Assembly (NCBI RefSeq): GCF_000421285.1
Contig: NZ_ATWO01000003.1
Span: 62,001-126,000 of the forward strand
From: Desulfotignum balticum DSM 7044
GTDB taxonomy: Bacteria > Desulfobacterota > Desulfobacteria > Desulfobacterales > Desulfobacteraceae
Direction: 5' to 3'
DNA length: 64,000 bases
The notes under the pieces are model-generated. The model saw nothing but the letters and a program-made list of their open reading frames with translations, had not been told where the DNA came from and made no database searches. Of the stretch, positions 17,885 to 25,402 are shown one piece after another (the first letter of the stretch is position 1; each line of letters begins with the position of its first letter). The position numbers were made by a program, and so were the translations under genes.

Positions 17885-18610
17885 TCATGACAGGTTCCCG
17901 ATGGTCTGGGAAAAGGCGAACCGGTCGGTCCGGCAGTAGAGCACCCCGTAAACAGCCGTGGGTGCATCGGGAAAATTCAGCTCCCGGAACACGGTGAGCA
18001 CGGGAGTGTCGGACGTCAGTTCCAGCCACCGGGCCGTGACCGGATCCGGTGGGGCCACCGTGAAGACCTGGGTACCGCTTTCCGGGGCCAGGTGATATTT
18101 TTCAGCCACGGTCCGGGACAAAGACTCCGTGCCCAGATCCACACGGTCCAGACCCCGGAACAGTTCCGGATCCAGGAAAATATCTTCCTTGAGCACGGGG
18201 GTGTTCTGGGCCCGGATCAACCGGGACAAAAAATATGCGGATGCGTGGTTGAACGGGTTGTCCGGCTGATTTTCCACGGACATCCGCGTGACCGGGGTGA
18301 CAATGGTTTTTTCAATGGTGATACCCCGGGTGAAAAACGCCTGGGACGTGCCGGCCAGGGAAAACAGGTCCACTTTGGGGGCCGGAGACTGCACAAAAGT
18401 GCCAGCACCGCGTTTGCGCAGGATCAGATTTTTGTGCACCAGCACATCCATGGCCTGGCGCACTGTGGGGCGGCCGATATGGTACTGCCGGGCCATGGCC
18501 GTTTCCGAGGGGATCGCCTGACCGGGCGGGTATTCCCCGGATCGGATCCGTTCAGAAATAATCTCTGCCAGCTGGTGGTACAACGGCACAGGTGAGTTGG
18601 GATTGAGCAT
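17885..18610 (-). CDS. GntR/HutC-family transcriptional regulator (UTRA domain)
   Basis: The 241-residue repressor-type protein has an N-terminal winged helix of the GntR family (PLYHQLAEIISERIRSGEY, then GRPTVRQAMDVLVHKNLI) and a C-terminal UTRA effector domain (about residues 90-235). I chose ATG 18610 because GAGGA lies six bases upstream and the family often begins exactly there (MLNPNSPVPLYHQLAE). ATG 18631 would add seven residues and lacks a ribosome site. It heads the trpBA unit and is a good candidate to control it. A GntR-controlled trpBA pair is unusual. Confidence 0.85.
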   Translation of the reverse strand: MLNPNSPVPLYHQLAEIISERIRSGEYPPGQAIPSETAMARQYHIGRPTVRQAMDVLVHKNLILRKRGAGTFVQSPAPKVDLFSLAGTSQAFFTRGITIEKTIVTPVTRMSVENQPDNPFNHASAYFLSRLIRAQNTPVLKEDIFLDPELFRGLDRVDLGTESLSRTVAEKYHLAPESGTQVFTVAPPDPVTARWLELTSDTPVLTVFRELNFPDAPTAVYGVLYCRTDRFAFSQTIGNLS

Positions 18611-18646
18611 GGTGTCCTCAATATGGGTCATGAATTTGAGGACACC
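18611..18646. promoter_or_regulatory. Perfect palindrome at the GntR-gene translation start
   Basis: GGTGTCCTCAA (18611-18621) and TTGAGGACACC (18636-18646) are exact inverted repeats around 14 bp. The left arm contains the GntR ribosome site (GAGGA on the minus strand). It can be an autoregulatory operator or an RNA hairpin that hides the ribosome site. Confidence 0.55.
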
Positions 18647-18658
18647 CTAAAAGATATC

Positions 18659-18676
18659 TGTCAAGTTGTCAAGACA
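18659..18676. promoter_or_regulatory. Candidate GntR/HutC-type operator
   Basis: The stretch contains TGTCAAGACA (TGTC..GACA symmetry, close to HutC-type sites) and an overlapping repeat of TGTCAAG. It lies about 50 bp upstream of the GntR-type gene and includes TTGACA hexamers on the minus strand. Confidence 0.4.
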
Positions 18677-18686
18677 TATTTACAGA

Positions 18687-19967
18687 TTACTCGATCAGCA
18701 CTTTTTCCAGCCGGTCCACCAGAAAATCCATTTCCTCCTCATTGATCACCAGGGGCGGGGAGATGCGGATGGTATGCCCGTGGCTGTCATTGACCACCAC
18801 GCCCAGCTTCAGCAGTTTGCGGCAGAAATCCATGGCATTGCCGTCTTTCACTTCAATGCCGATGAACAGGCCTTTGCCCCGGACCTCTTTGACATGAACA
18901 GACCGGTCGGCAATTTCCTGGATCCGCTGTTTGAGAATGTCTCCTTTCCGGGCCGCCTGCTCTGCCAGTTTTTCTTGTTCAAACACCTTGAGAGAAGCGG
19001 TTCCGGCCACACAGGCCAGTGGATACCCCCCGAACGTGGACCCGTCCGATCCTTTGGAGAACACCATGTCCATGAGTGCGGCATTGGTGATGAACACGGA
19101 CAGGGGCACCAGACCCCCGGACAGGGCTTTGCCTAAGATCACGCCGTCGGGCACGATGTTTTCATGCTCAAAACAGAATTTTTTGCCGGTCCGTCCCATG
19201 CCCACCTGGATTTCGTCCGCCACCAGCAGCAGATCATTTTCATCGCACAGCTTGCGAAGCCCTGCCAGAAATCCTTTGGGCGGAATGATCATGCCCCCTT
19301 CCCCCTGGAACGGTTCCACCAGAATGCCGCAGGTGTTGGGGGTGACGGCGTTTTTCACGGCATCGAGATCGCCGAATTCCACAGACACGAATCCCGGGGT
19401 CAAAGGACCGAACCCTTCTTTGTATTTTTTTGAGGAGGAAAAAGAGACCACGGAAATGGTCCGGCCGTGGAAGTTGTTGTTGAACACAATGATCTCCTGG
19501 TTGCCGTCCGGGATGCCTTTTTGCTTGAACCCGTAATACCGCATGGTTTTGATGGCGGTTTCCACGGATTCAACGCCCCCGTTTTTGGGGAGCACCTTGT
19601 TGCCGTGACTCCCGAACCGCGGGGCCATCTGGGGCGCGAACCGGGCCGCTTCCGACAGAAAAACGCCCAGGGGATCCGTAAACACCACATTGGACAGCAC
19701 AGACGCGTAATGGCCGGTCAGCGCATCCATGACCGCGCCCGTGATGGCCGGGTGATGATGGCCGGGATTGGCTGCGGAATAGGCGGCCAGGCAGTCCAGA
19801 TATTTGTTGCCTTTGTCATCGGTGAGCCAGCAGCCTCTGGCGTGCCGGACCACCACTTGAATGCGCTCATAGTGGTGGGCACCGAAATCGTTTTCCATAT
19901 GAAAGATGGCATCGTCGGTTTTATCGGAAAAACCGGTGAAATCATGTAGTTTTTTCATGGGGGTCAT
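18687..19967 (-). CDS. rocD: Class III aminotransferase, RocD/ArgD-like (ornithine aminotransferase type)
   Basis: This 426-residue PLP enzyme most resembles ornithine-oxoacid aminotransferase, which converts ornithine to glutamate semialdehyde. Diagnostic blocks are NGGVESVETAIK, FHGRTISVVSFSS, the aspartate that binds PLP nitrogen in VADEIQVGMGRTG, and the PLP lysine in ILGKALSGG near residue 277. Start ATG 19967 has GGAG nine bases upstream. It follows a TrmB-type regulator by 13 bp and is most likely under its control. Acetylornithine or GABA aminotransferase are alternatives, since class III enzymes are close relatives. Confidence 0.82.
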   Translation of the reverse strand: MTPMKKLHDFTGFSDKTDDAIFHMENDFGAHHYERIQVVVRHARGCWLTDDKGNKYLDCLAAYSAANPGHHHPAITGAVMDALTGHYASVLSNVVFTDPLGVFLSEAARFAPQMAPRFGSHGNKVLPKNGGVESVETAIKTMRYYGFKQKGIPDGNQEIIVFNNNFHGRTISVVSFSSSKKYKEGFGPLTPGFVSVEFGDLDAVKNAVTPNTCGILVEPFQGEGGMIIPPKGFLAGLRKLCDENDLLLVADEIQVGMGRTGKKFCFEHENIVPDGVILGKALSGGLVPLSVFITNAALMDMVFSKGSDGSTFGGYPLACVAGTASLKVFEQEKLAEQAARKGDILKQRIQEIADRSVHVKEVRGKGLFIGIEVKDGNAMDFCRKLLKLGVVVNDSHGHTIRISPPLVINEEEMDFLVDRLEKVLIE

Positions 19968-19980
19968 GGTGTTTGTCTCC

Positions 19981-20769
19981 TTAATTGTCTGTTTTTATGA
20001 GCCGGTATAATTGTTTTTCTTCATGTGTGAGTCCCAGGTGCCGGTCCAGGGTTTTTTCCAGAAAACAGTGGTAAAAATCATGTCTGAGGCTGTCTCGGTT
20101 GGCAATGACAAACCAGGGGTTCCGGGTCCAGTTGATGGGGGAACTGTCTTCGTTGTCCACTTCAAAAATGCCCACCAACGCTTCATTTTTATCGGTGATG
20201 ATGTCAAAGGATCGGCCACCGATGGTCTGGATCAGGTTTTGATGGTCCGGGTGGGTGACCTGCACGGAAAACCGTTTCGGGATATCGCCCATGGCGATGT
20301 AACGGATGGCCACGCCTTTTTTTTGTGCTTTGATCAGATCCTTGGACAGATGGCGGTCCGCCTCGGGAAACAACCGGGCGTAAATCTCTTTTTCTGCCCC
20401 CTGAATCATGTGCCGGGCTTTTTCCATGACATTGTCATACCCGGTCAAAGTCCAGATGAACTCCAGATCGTTTTTCCGGTCTGCCCGGGCGATCTCGGCT
20501 TCAAACGCCTGGATGTTGGATTCAAAGTCCCGCCGAAGCCGGCGCACCAGTTCATCCACGGGCAAGGGTGCATACTGACCCGTGTTGACCTCGATCACAA
20601 ATCCTTTGGCTGAAAGGCTTCGCAGCACATCGTAGATTCGCGATCTGGCAATGCCTGAGACTTTGCTGAGTTGAGATCCGTTGGCCGGATGGTTTCCCAG
20701 AAGCGCCATGTAACAGGCGGCTTCGTATTGGGAAAACCCCAGATCCCTGAGTTTGGATTTGTTTTTCAA
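19981..20769 (-). CDS. TrmB-family transcriptional regulator
   Basis: The 262-residue protein has an N-terminal winged helix of the TrmB type (LRDLGFSQYEAACYMALLG, then GIARSRIYDVLRSLSAKGFV) and a C-terminal region resembling the PLD-like regulatory domain of TrmB proteins (about residues 110-255). These proteins usually bind small metabolites and repress nearby catabolic or transport genes. It precedes the rocD-type gene by 13 bp on the same strand. A perfect 16-bp inverted repeat directly upstream is its probable operator. Confidence 0.83.
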   Translation of the reverse strand: MKNKSKLRDLGFSQYEAACYMALLGNHPANGSQLSKVSGIARSRIYDVLRSLSAKGFVIEVNTGQYAPLPVDELVRRLRRDFESNIQAFEAEIARADRKNDLEFIWTLTGYDNVMEKARHMIQGAEKEIYARLFPEADRHLSKDLIKAQKKGVAIRYIAMGDIPKRFSVQVTHPDHQNLIQTIGGRSFDIITDKNEALVGIFEVDNEDSSPINWTRNPWFVIANRDSLRHDFYHCFLEKTLDRHLGLTHEEKQLYRLIKTDN

Positions 20770-20797
20770 TGATCCGTTCCTGACCTGATTTTATGTG

Positions 20798-20835
20798 ATT
20801 CTATATGTTGCTACTATTATAGCAACATATAGAAT
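20798..20835. promoter_or_regulatory. 16-bp perfect inverted repeat, probable TrmB operator
   Basis: ATTCTATATGTTGCTA (20798-20813) and its exact complement (20820-20835) flank a 6-bp spacer. The palindrome starts 28 bp upstream of the TrmB-type start and covers a likely -10 region, so autorepression is plausible. Confidence 0.7.
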
Positions 20836-20853
20836 AGTATGTTCAGTTGTCAA
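20826..20853 (-). promoter_or_regulatory. Candidate promoter of the TrmB-rocD unit
   Basis: On the minus strand TTGACA (20853-20848) and TATATG (20831-20826) are 16 bp apart. The -10 element lies inside the palindrome, as expected for repression. Confidence 0.45.
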
Positions 20854-21034
20854 GTATTTTTATTGACAAGAATATGGATGCAGGCGTACAAATTAATTAG
20901 ATACTTCTGATGATCTGAAAACTTCCGGTTAGCAATTCCTGACCGAACGTGCCTGCTTGAAAAATATGACTGCCTGTCTGAAGGCGGTTCTGTCCATAAC
21001 TTGATATGGATAAATTTCCATGAAAGGAGGCCTT

Positions 21035-21490
21035 ATGAAAACAAACAACATTACCATCCGGCTGATGAAAAATGAAGATTTTGATGCGGTGGTCCGGATT
21101 GACACCAAAGTGCTGGGCACTGCCAGGCCTGATTATTATGTGAAAAAGTTCCAACGGCTCATCAAATCCAACGACTGTATCGAAACCTCTCTGGTGGCTG
21201 AGGATGAAAACAAAAAAGTGGTGGGATTCATTATGGGTGAACTTGTTATCGGGGATTTCGGTATCTGCAATGATGATGCGACACTGGATACGATGGGGGT
21301 GGACCCGGAATTTCAGCGCCAGGGGATCGGGAAAAAACTGATCAATGACTTTGTGCTTCACCTGGAACAGCTGGAAGTTCGAAAACTCCACACTCTGGTG
21401 GACAAAAACGACAGTCGCCTGATGGGGTTTTATTCTTCCAGTCATTTCAGTCCTTCTGAAACGTTTGTCAATATGGAACGGATGGTTTGA
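21035..21490 (+). CDS. GNAT-family N-acetyltransferase
   Basis: The 151-residue protein carries the acetyl-CoA-binding signature VDPEFQRQGIGKKL (R/Q-x-x-G-x-G/A) and the usual beta-alpha order of GNAT enzymes. The acceptor cannot be predicted. ATG 21035 has a near-perfect AAAGGAGG at 21023-21030. The nearest gene upstream is the divergent TrmB-type regulator, and the next gene is 400 bp downstream. Confidence 0.85.
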   Translation: MKTNNITIRLMKNEDFDAVVRIDTKVLGTARPDYYVKKFQRLIKSNDCIETSLVAEDENKKVVGFIMGELVIGDFGICNDDATLDTMGVDPEFQRQGIGKKLINDFVLHLEQLEVRKLHTLVDKNDSRLMGFYSSSHFSPSETFVNMERMV

Positions 21491-21893
21491 ATTTGAACGG
21501 TACCTATCTGTGGGAAAGATATCAGTGTGTTTTTTATAAGTGCAGGCAAAGGATTGCATTCTTGCGTCTGAAAAACGGGAGGGGGTGGTAACGTTACTGT
21601 TTTTGAAAATAGGTAACGTTAACGGGTGCCAACCGGTGAAAGAGAGTGCTCACCTTGAACATCAGATATCAGAAGATCCGTGCCAGTCGGGTGGGGTATT
21701 TAAAAAAAGCAATCATTTTTTGTCTGGTATGAATTGTGCATTATTAATTCCCGGTGATCAGATCAAGTAATGGCATTTACTTACCTCCATCATCTGACTC
21801 CGCCTTAGGGATGCCGGGACCGCTTGATACCGCCAGGAGCGGTCCCGGTAATCCCCAAGGAATTCCGAAAATTTACAGGAAAGGAGGCCGCCG
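21491..21893. other. 400-bp gap with GTAACGTTAC palindromes
   Basis: No convincing gene is present. The gap contains the palindrome GTAACGTTAC at 21588-21597 and a second copy of GTAACGTTA at 21613-21621, 25 bp apart, plus the hairpin listed separately. The same 10-bp palindrome recurs at 33065-33074. The two sites could be a regulator-binding pair for the downstream genes. Confidence 0.35.
21808..21855. repeat. Stable GC-rich hairpin upstream of small ORF
   Basis: CCGGGACCGCT (21814-21824) and AGCGGTCCCGG (21838-21848) are exact 11-bp complements with a 13-nt loop. An outer GGGA/TCCC pair extends the stem. There is no T-run. It lies 39 bp before the next gene and may terminate the GNAT transcript or act in the leader. 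Confidence 0.45.
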
Positions 21894-22157
21894 ATGTATG
21901 CATTAATTTATGATGATCCGGATCAGAAAAAAACGTTAAAAAAGGTGATTTCGGTTCATAAAAGCAGAAACGATGCGGAACAGGCCCTTTACCGGCGACG
22001 CGAAGACCTGCACCGGCCGATCTTGGAATGCCATACCCGCATTGTGTGGGTAAACAGGGCCGTGTCAGCCGGAGAAAAACTAACGGCAAAGGATTTCGCT
22101 GACTGGAAAAAAGGTGAAAAAATTCCTGTAGGTGAGTTATACAGTGATGAAGACTGA
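21894..22157 (+). CDS. Hypothetical 87-residue protein
   Basis: I do not recognise a family. The protein is charged and soluble, with a basic first half (HKSRNDAEQALYRRREDL) and an acidic end. AAAGGAGG precedes ATG 21894 at proper distance and codon use matches the neighbours, so it is probably real. It lies 69 bp upstream of the DUF1638 gene on the same strand and may be co-expressed. Confidence 0.6.
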   Translation: MYALIYDDPDQKKTLKKVISVHKSRNDAEQALYRRREDLHRPILECHTRIVWVNRAVSAGEKLTAKDFADWKKGEKIPVGELYSDED

Positions 22158-22226
22158 ACAAAAGACCACTTCTTCAGGCGTGGTTCAAAGTCCCCGACCC
22201 ACACACTCAAATCAAGGGAGATCCGA

Positions 22227-22895
22227 ATGACACAGTCATTTTCAGATACGGCAATCGTGGCATGTGGCACCATGCGTCCGGAAATCGAATTTCTGACAGC
22301 AAAAAACTTTATAGACACCGACCATATTTATTTTACCACCCCCGGTCTTCACCAGGACATCCGGGAACTGGAACGCCAGCTGGGCAAAACCATTGAAAAA
22401 GCAAAATCCCGGGCCAAAGGGGTGATTGTGGTGTACGGAGGCAAATACTGCTATGTCAATGCCGATGAACCCACCCGGCTGATGGCCAACGTGATTTCAG
22501 AATATGGTCCAGAGGTCGTGCGGATTCAGGCCAGTCACTGCATGGGCATGCTGGCCGGTCAGGATGAGATGGACCGGATTGCTCAGGAAGTTGCCGGCGG
22601 GGAGCCCGTCTGGTTCATGACCCCGGGGTGGGTGAAATTCCGGAAACTGGTGTTCAAGGGCTGGGACAAGGGCATTGCCAACGAGAATTTTCCCCGTCAT
22701 ACGGGCGGGGCTGTGGTGCTGGACGGCATCGGATTCATGGATGACTACATGGAAAAAGATCCTGAGGGATTTCTGGAATATTGTGACTGGATGGGCATTC
22801 CCATGCAGGCCTATCCCATCACCCTGGACCGGTTCAAGTCCCTGTTGACCGATCAACTGGCTGTTCTGACAGCGAATCAGGCAGCCATACAATAA
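22227..22895 (+). CDS. DUF1638-type protein
   Basis: The 222-residue protein matches my recollection of DUF1638 proteins of anaerobes: it begins with IVACGTMRPEIEFLT, has VVYGGKYCYVN and ASHCMGMLAG in the middle, and EYCDWMGIPMQAYP near the end. The family has no proven biochemical role but is often encoded beside corrinoid methyltransferase systems for methylated amines. No methyltransferase gene is in this window, although a betaine-type transporter lies 9 kb away. An AGGGAG ribosome site precedes ATG 22227. Confidence 0.65.
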   Translation: MTQSFSDTAIVACGTMRPEIEFLTAKNFIDTDHIYFTTPGLHQDIRELERQLGKTIEKAKSRAKGVIVVYGGKYCYVNADEPTRLMANVISEYGPEVVRIQASHCMGMLAGQDEMDRIAQEVAGGEPVWFMTPGWVKFRKLVFKGWDKGIANENFPRHTGGAVVLDGIGFMDDYMEKDPEGFLEYCDWMGIPMQAYPITLDRFKSLLTDQLAVLTANQAAIQ

Positions 22896-23015
22896 GTTTC
22901 GATCCGGACCCGGTCTGGCGCAAAATCATTTGCAATCCCTGTGATCCTGATTATAGTATGCGGCAAAGTGAGAGTTGATTACACCTGAGATCCTGCTGAC
23001 AAAGGAGCGATGCCC

Positions 23016-23417
23016 ATGACCATGGAAATTGAATTTCCCGGCAATAAAAAAGTCAACGCCCGGTACAACGGGTTTACCATTGAAACCGACCAGGCCAGAG
23101 AAGAAGGAGGCGACGGCAGTGCGCCCGAGCCGTTTGACCTGTTTCTGGCATCCATGGGCACCTGTGCCGGTATTTATGTGATCTATTTTTGTGAAGAAAG
23201 AAAGATCGATACCACGGGGTTGAAAATGTCTTTGTCTTTTGACAGAAACGAACAGACCCATTTGATTGAAAATGTGAATATTGATATCAGCCTGCCCCCG
23301 GGGTTTCCCAAAAAATACCGATCCGCGATTATCAAAACCGCCGGGCTGTGCACGGTAAAACGCAATATTCTTAAAGCCCCCGAGTTTAAAGTCACCGCAC
23401 AGATCCGGGAATCGTAA
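23016..23417 (+). CDS. OsmC/YhfA-like protein
   Basis: The 133-residue protein belongs to the OsmC superfamily: an N-terminal beta-rich part (MEIEFPGNKKVNARYNGF), the conserved block PEPFDLFLASMGTCAGIYV with the reactive Cys, and a second Cys in TAGLCTVKRNI. These two cysteines act in thiol-dependent peroxide reduction in characterised members. ATG 23016 is chosen because AAAGGAG lies eight bases upstream; ATGs at 23010 and 23022 are less well placed. It is convergent with the sigma-54 activator downstream. Confidence 0.82.
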   Translation: MTMEIEFPGNKKVNARYNGFTIETDQAREEGGDGSAPEPFDLFLASMGTCAGIYVIYFCEERKIDTTGLKMSLSFDRNEQTHLIENVNIDISLPPGFPKKYRSAIIKTAGLCTVKRNILKAPEFKVTAQIRES

Positions 23418-23450
23418 CCTGTTTATACGGCATGGGTAATTGACGGCGGT

Positions 23451-24848
23451 TCATACCGACAATTCCCGCGTCAGATCGATGCCGTATTTTTTCATGCGGT
23501 TCCATACCGTGACCCTTGAGATATTCAGACGCCGGGCCGCCTGGGTCTGGTTGCCCCGGGACTGTTTCAGCGCCTGAATCAGGGCTGTTTTTTCATCCGT
23601 TGCCGGAGACAGGGTTGTTTGTGTGGCATCTTGTGGGTGGTTCGCAATATTGCCGGCCGCCAGTTGCCGGGGCAGGTGGTGCCGCCCGATGGTGGTGTGG
23701 TCCGCCACCACAAACGCGTATTCCATGGCGTTTTTCAGTTCCCGGATATTGCCCGGCCAGGGATAGTCCATGAACAACGCCATGGTGGAATTGTCCAGGC
23801 CCTGAATCGTTTTGCCCGTTTTTTTGTTGAGGCGCCGGATAAAGGTACGGGTCAGCAGAGGAATATCCTGTTTTCTTTCCCGCAGCGGGGGCAGGTGAAT
23901 GGGAATGACATTGATTCTGAAAAACAGATCCTGCCGGAACCGGTCCTGTTGGATCAAATTTTCCAAGTTTTTGTTGGTGGCTGTGATGATCCTTACATCC
24001 GTGCGGATGGGAGAGATATCCCCCACCCGTTCAAACTGCCCGGATTCCAGGACCCGGAGCAGTTTGGTCTGCAGCGAGATGGGAATGTCACCGATTTCAT
24101 CCAGAAAAATATCCCCGTGATTGGCAGCTTCGAACCGGCCGATGCGGCTGTTGAACGCCCCCGTGAATGCGCCTTTGACATGCCCGAATAATTCACTTTC
24201 CAAAACAGCGTCATTCAGGGCTGCGCAGTTAAGTTGAACAAACGGTCCGTTCTTCCGGGTCCCGCACAAATGGATGGCATTGGCCACCAGCTCCTTGCCT
24301 GTGCCGCTTTCCCCTAAGATAATGACCGGTGCCGTGCTTTCCGCCGCTTTTTTGATCATTTCAACCACCTGACGCATGGGCTGGGATCGCCCCACAATGC
24401 CGTAAAACTCATCTTCCTGGTTAAAGTGTCTGGATAAAAAAAGGACTTTTTCATCCAGTTTGGCCAGTTCTGAAATATCGGTCAAAGTTTCCACCACGCC
24501 CACCACAACCTGGTTTTCGTCCCGCAGCACGGAGGCGTTTTTCAATACCTGCAAAAAACTGCCGTCTTTGCGCCGGATCAGGCACCGGCATTTTTTCATG
24601 TCCTGCTGCCCCGGCTCGAACAGCTTGCACCAGATCGAGTTTTTCCGGGTCTGCATGAACCGTTCGCACGCATCACACCCCAGCATGGTACAGGACATGC
24701 CCATGGCCTGGGCGGCATCATATCCGGTCAGGGTTTCAAAGGCTTTGTTTACCATGAGAATCCGTCCTTCCGGCCCGATAAACATCAGTCCGTCATTGAT
24801 GGTGTTGACAATCTTTTTCCAGAAGGTGTTCATGTCATGTTCTTTCAC
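23451..24848 (-). CDS. PAS-domain sigma-54-dependent activator with sensor cysteine cluster
   Basis: This 465-residue activator has an N-terminal PAS domain, a central AAA+ domain with Walker A GESGTGKE near residue 181 and the sigma-54 contact loop GAFTGA, and a C-terminal Fis helix-turn-helix (AARRLNISRVTVWNRMKK). The PAS domain contains an unusual group of six cysteines (CTMLGCDACERF, then IWCKLF and KKCRCLI), which could bind an Fe-S cluster or metal, or sense thiol redox state. Start GTG 24848 has AAGGAA seven bases upstream; ATG 24833 is the alternative. It is divergent from the cytochrome operon that starts with a sigma-54 promoter, so it almost certainly activates that operon. Confidence 0.9.
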   Translation of the reverse strand: MKEHDMNTFWKKIVNTINDGLMFIGPEGRILMVNKAFETLTGYDAAQAMGMSCTMLGCDACERFMQTRKNSIWCKLFEPGQQDMKKCRCLIRRKDGSFLQVLKNASVLRDENQVVVGVVETLTDISELAKLDEKVLFLSRHFNQEDEFYGIVGRSQPMRQVVEMIKKAAESTAPVIILGESGTGKELVANAIHLCGTRKNGPFVQLNCAALNDAVLESELFGHVKGAFTGAFNSRIGRFEAANHGDIFLDEIGDIPISLQTKLLRVLESGQFERVGDISPIRTDVRIITATNKNLENLIQQDRFRQDLFFRINVIPIHLPPLRERKQDIPLLTRTFIRRLNKKTGKTIQGLDNSTMALFMDYPWPGNIRELKNAMEYAFVVADHTTIGRHHLPRQLAAGNIANHPQDATQTTLSPATDEKTALIQALKQSRGNQTQAARRLNISRVTVWNRMKKYGIDLTRELSV

Positions 24849-24878
24849 GGGCGGATTCCTTTACAGTCTGATCAATCA

Positions 24879-24925
24879 ATTAAACAGGTGTTAAATATAC
24901 TGTTAAAATTTAACACCTGTTTAAT
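24879..24925. promoter_or_regulatory. 18-bp perfect inverted repeat, likely enhancer for the sigma-54 activator
   Basis: ATTAAACAGGTGTTAAAT (24879-24896) and its exact complement (24908-24925) are separated by 11 bp. Each half has its own partial symmetry around TTAA/TGTT, suggesting two activator dimers. The centre lies about 150 bp upstream of the predicted start of the cytochrome operon and about 55 bp from the activator's start codon. Confidence 0.72.
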
Positions 24926-25024
24926 ACCACTGAAGATGCTTTTAAGTCAACCATATGGGTGTGTTATTATTTTTTTCTTTGGATTTCAAAGCGTTATCAA
25001 ATACATGGGCCTGGTTTGTTTCCA

Positions 25025-25038
25025 GGCATGCGGGTTGC
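25025..25038 (+). promoter_or_regulatory. Sigma-54 promoter of the cytochrome operon
   Basis: GGCATGCGGGTTGC has GG and GC exactly 10 bp apart with TTGC at -12, matching the sigma-54 consensus. Transcription would start near 25050, about 55 nt before the first gene. The divergent activator gene and the palindrome upstream support it. Confidence 0.8.
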
Positions 25039-25103
25039 AGACCAGATATCTGTAAAAATCCAGGCCGGGGTGCCGGCAGATAATCGGGAGACAAGGGTTT
25101 GAT

Positions 25104-25364
25104 ATGACAAAAAAAATGACATTGAATTTAAAAGGCGTGGTGTCTCCCATGGATCTACTCAAATGTAATGCCTGCCTGACGGCCATGGACCCCGGGGATA
25201 TTCTGGAAGTGATCCTGGCTGATGAAGAAGTGGTCAACAATCTGACCACGATTCTTCTGCGGTCCAATGATGAAATCCTTTACCGCCAGCATACCCGGGA
25301 CAGTATCTGTATCGGTATCAGAAAAGGTCCCAGGCAATATGATGAATTCCCATTGCAATTGTAA
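25104..25364 (+). CDS. TusA/SirA-like protein lacking the catalytic cysteine
   Basis: The 86-residue protein has the size and pattern of TusA-family sulfur carriers: a beta strand and then the helix start that normally reads G-x-x-CPxP, followed by [15 protein letters not shown] and a final strand. Here the motif reads GVVSPMD, so the sulfur-carrying Cys is replaced. A Cys pair (CNAC) lies shortly after, on the first helix. TusA proteins carry persulfide sulfur in the cytoplasm; this one may have a changed role. It is the first gene after the sigma-54 promoter and precedes the Fe-S/cytochrome genes by 38 bp. Confidence 0.68.
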   Translation: MTKKMTLNLKGVVSPMDLLKCNACLTAMDPGDILEVILADEEVVNNLTTILLRSNDEILYRQHTRDSICIGIRKGPRQYDEFPLQL

Positions 25365-25402
25365 ACTGTTTAAAGGTTGAAATGTTAAAAAAAGGAGGAA
25401 AC

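Noticed and set aside
21541..21556. Sigma-54-like AGGCAAAGGATTGCA before the small ORF
   Set aside because: GG and GC are separated by 9 bp rather than 10, a spacing that normally abolishes sigma-54 recognition.
20897..21559. 220-residue minus-strand frame opposite the GNAT gene
   Set aside because: Composition is that of an antisense shadow; the plus-strand GNAT has the ribosome site and motifs.
22917..22937. TGGCGC...TTTGCA before the OsmC-like gene, resembling a sigma-54 promoter
   Set aside because: The spacing between GG and GC is 13 bp, too long.
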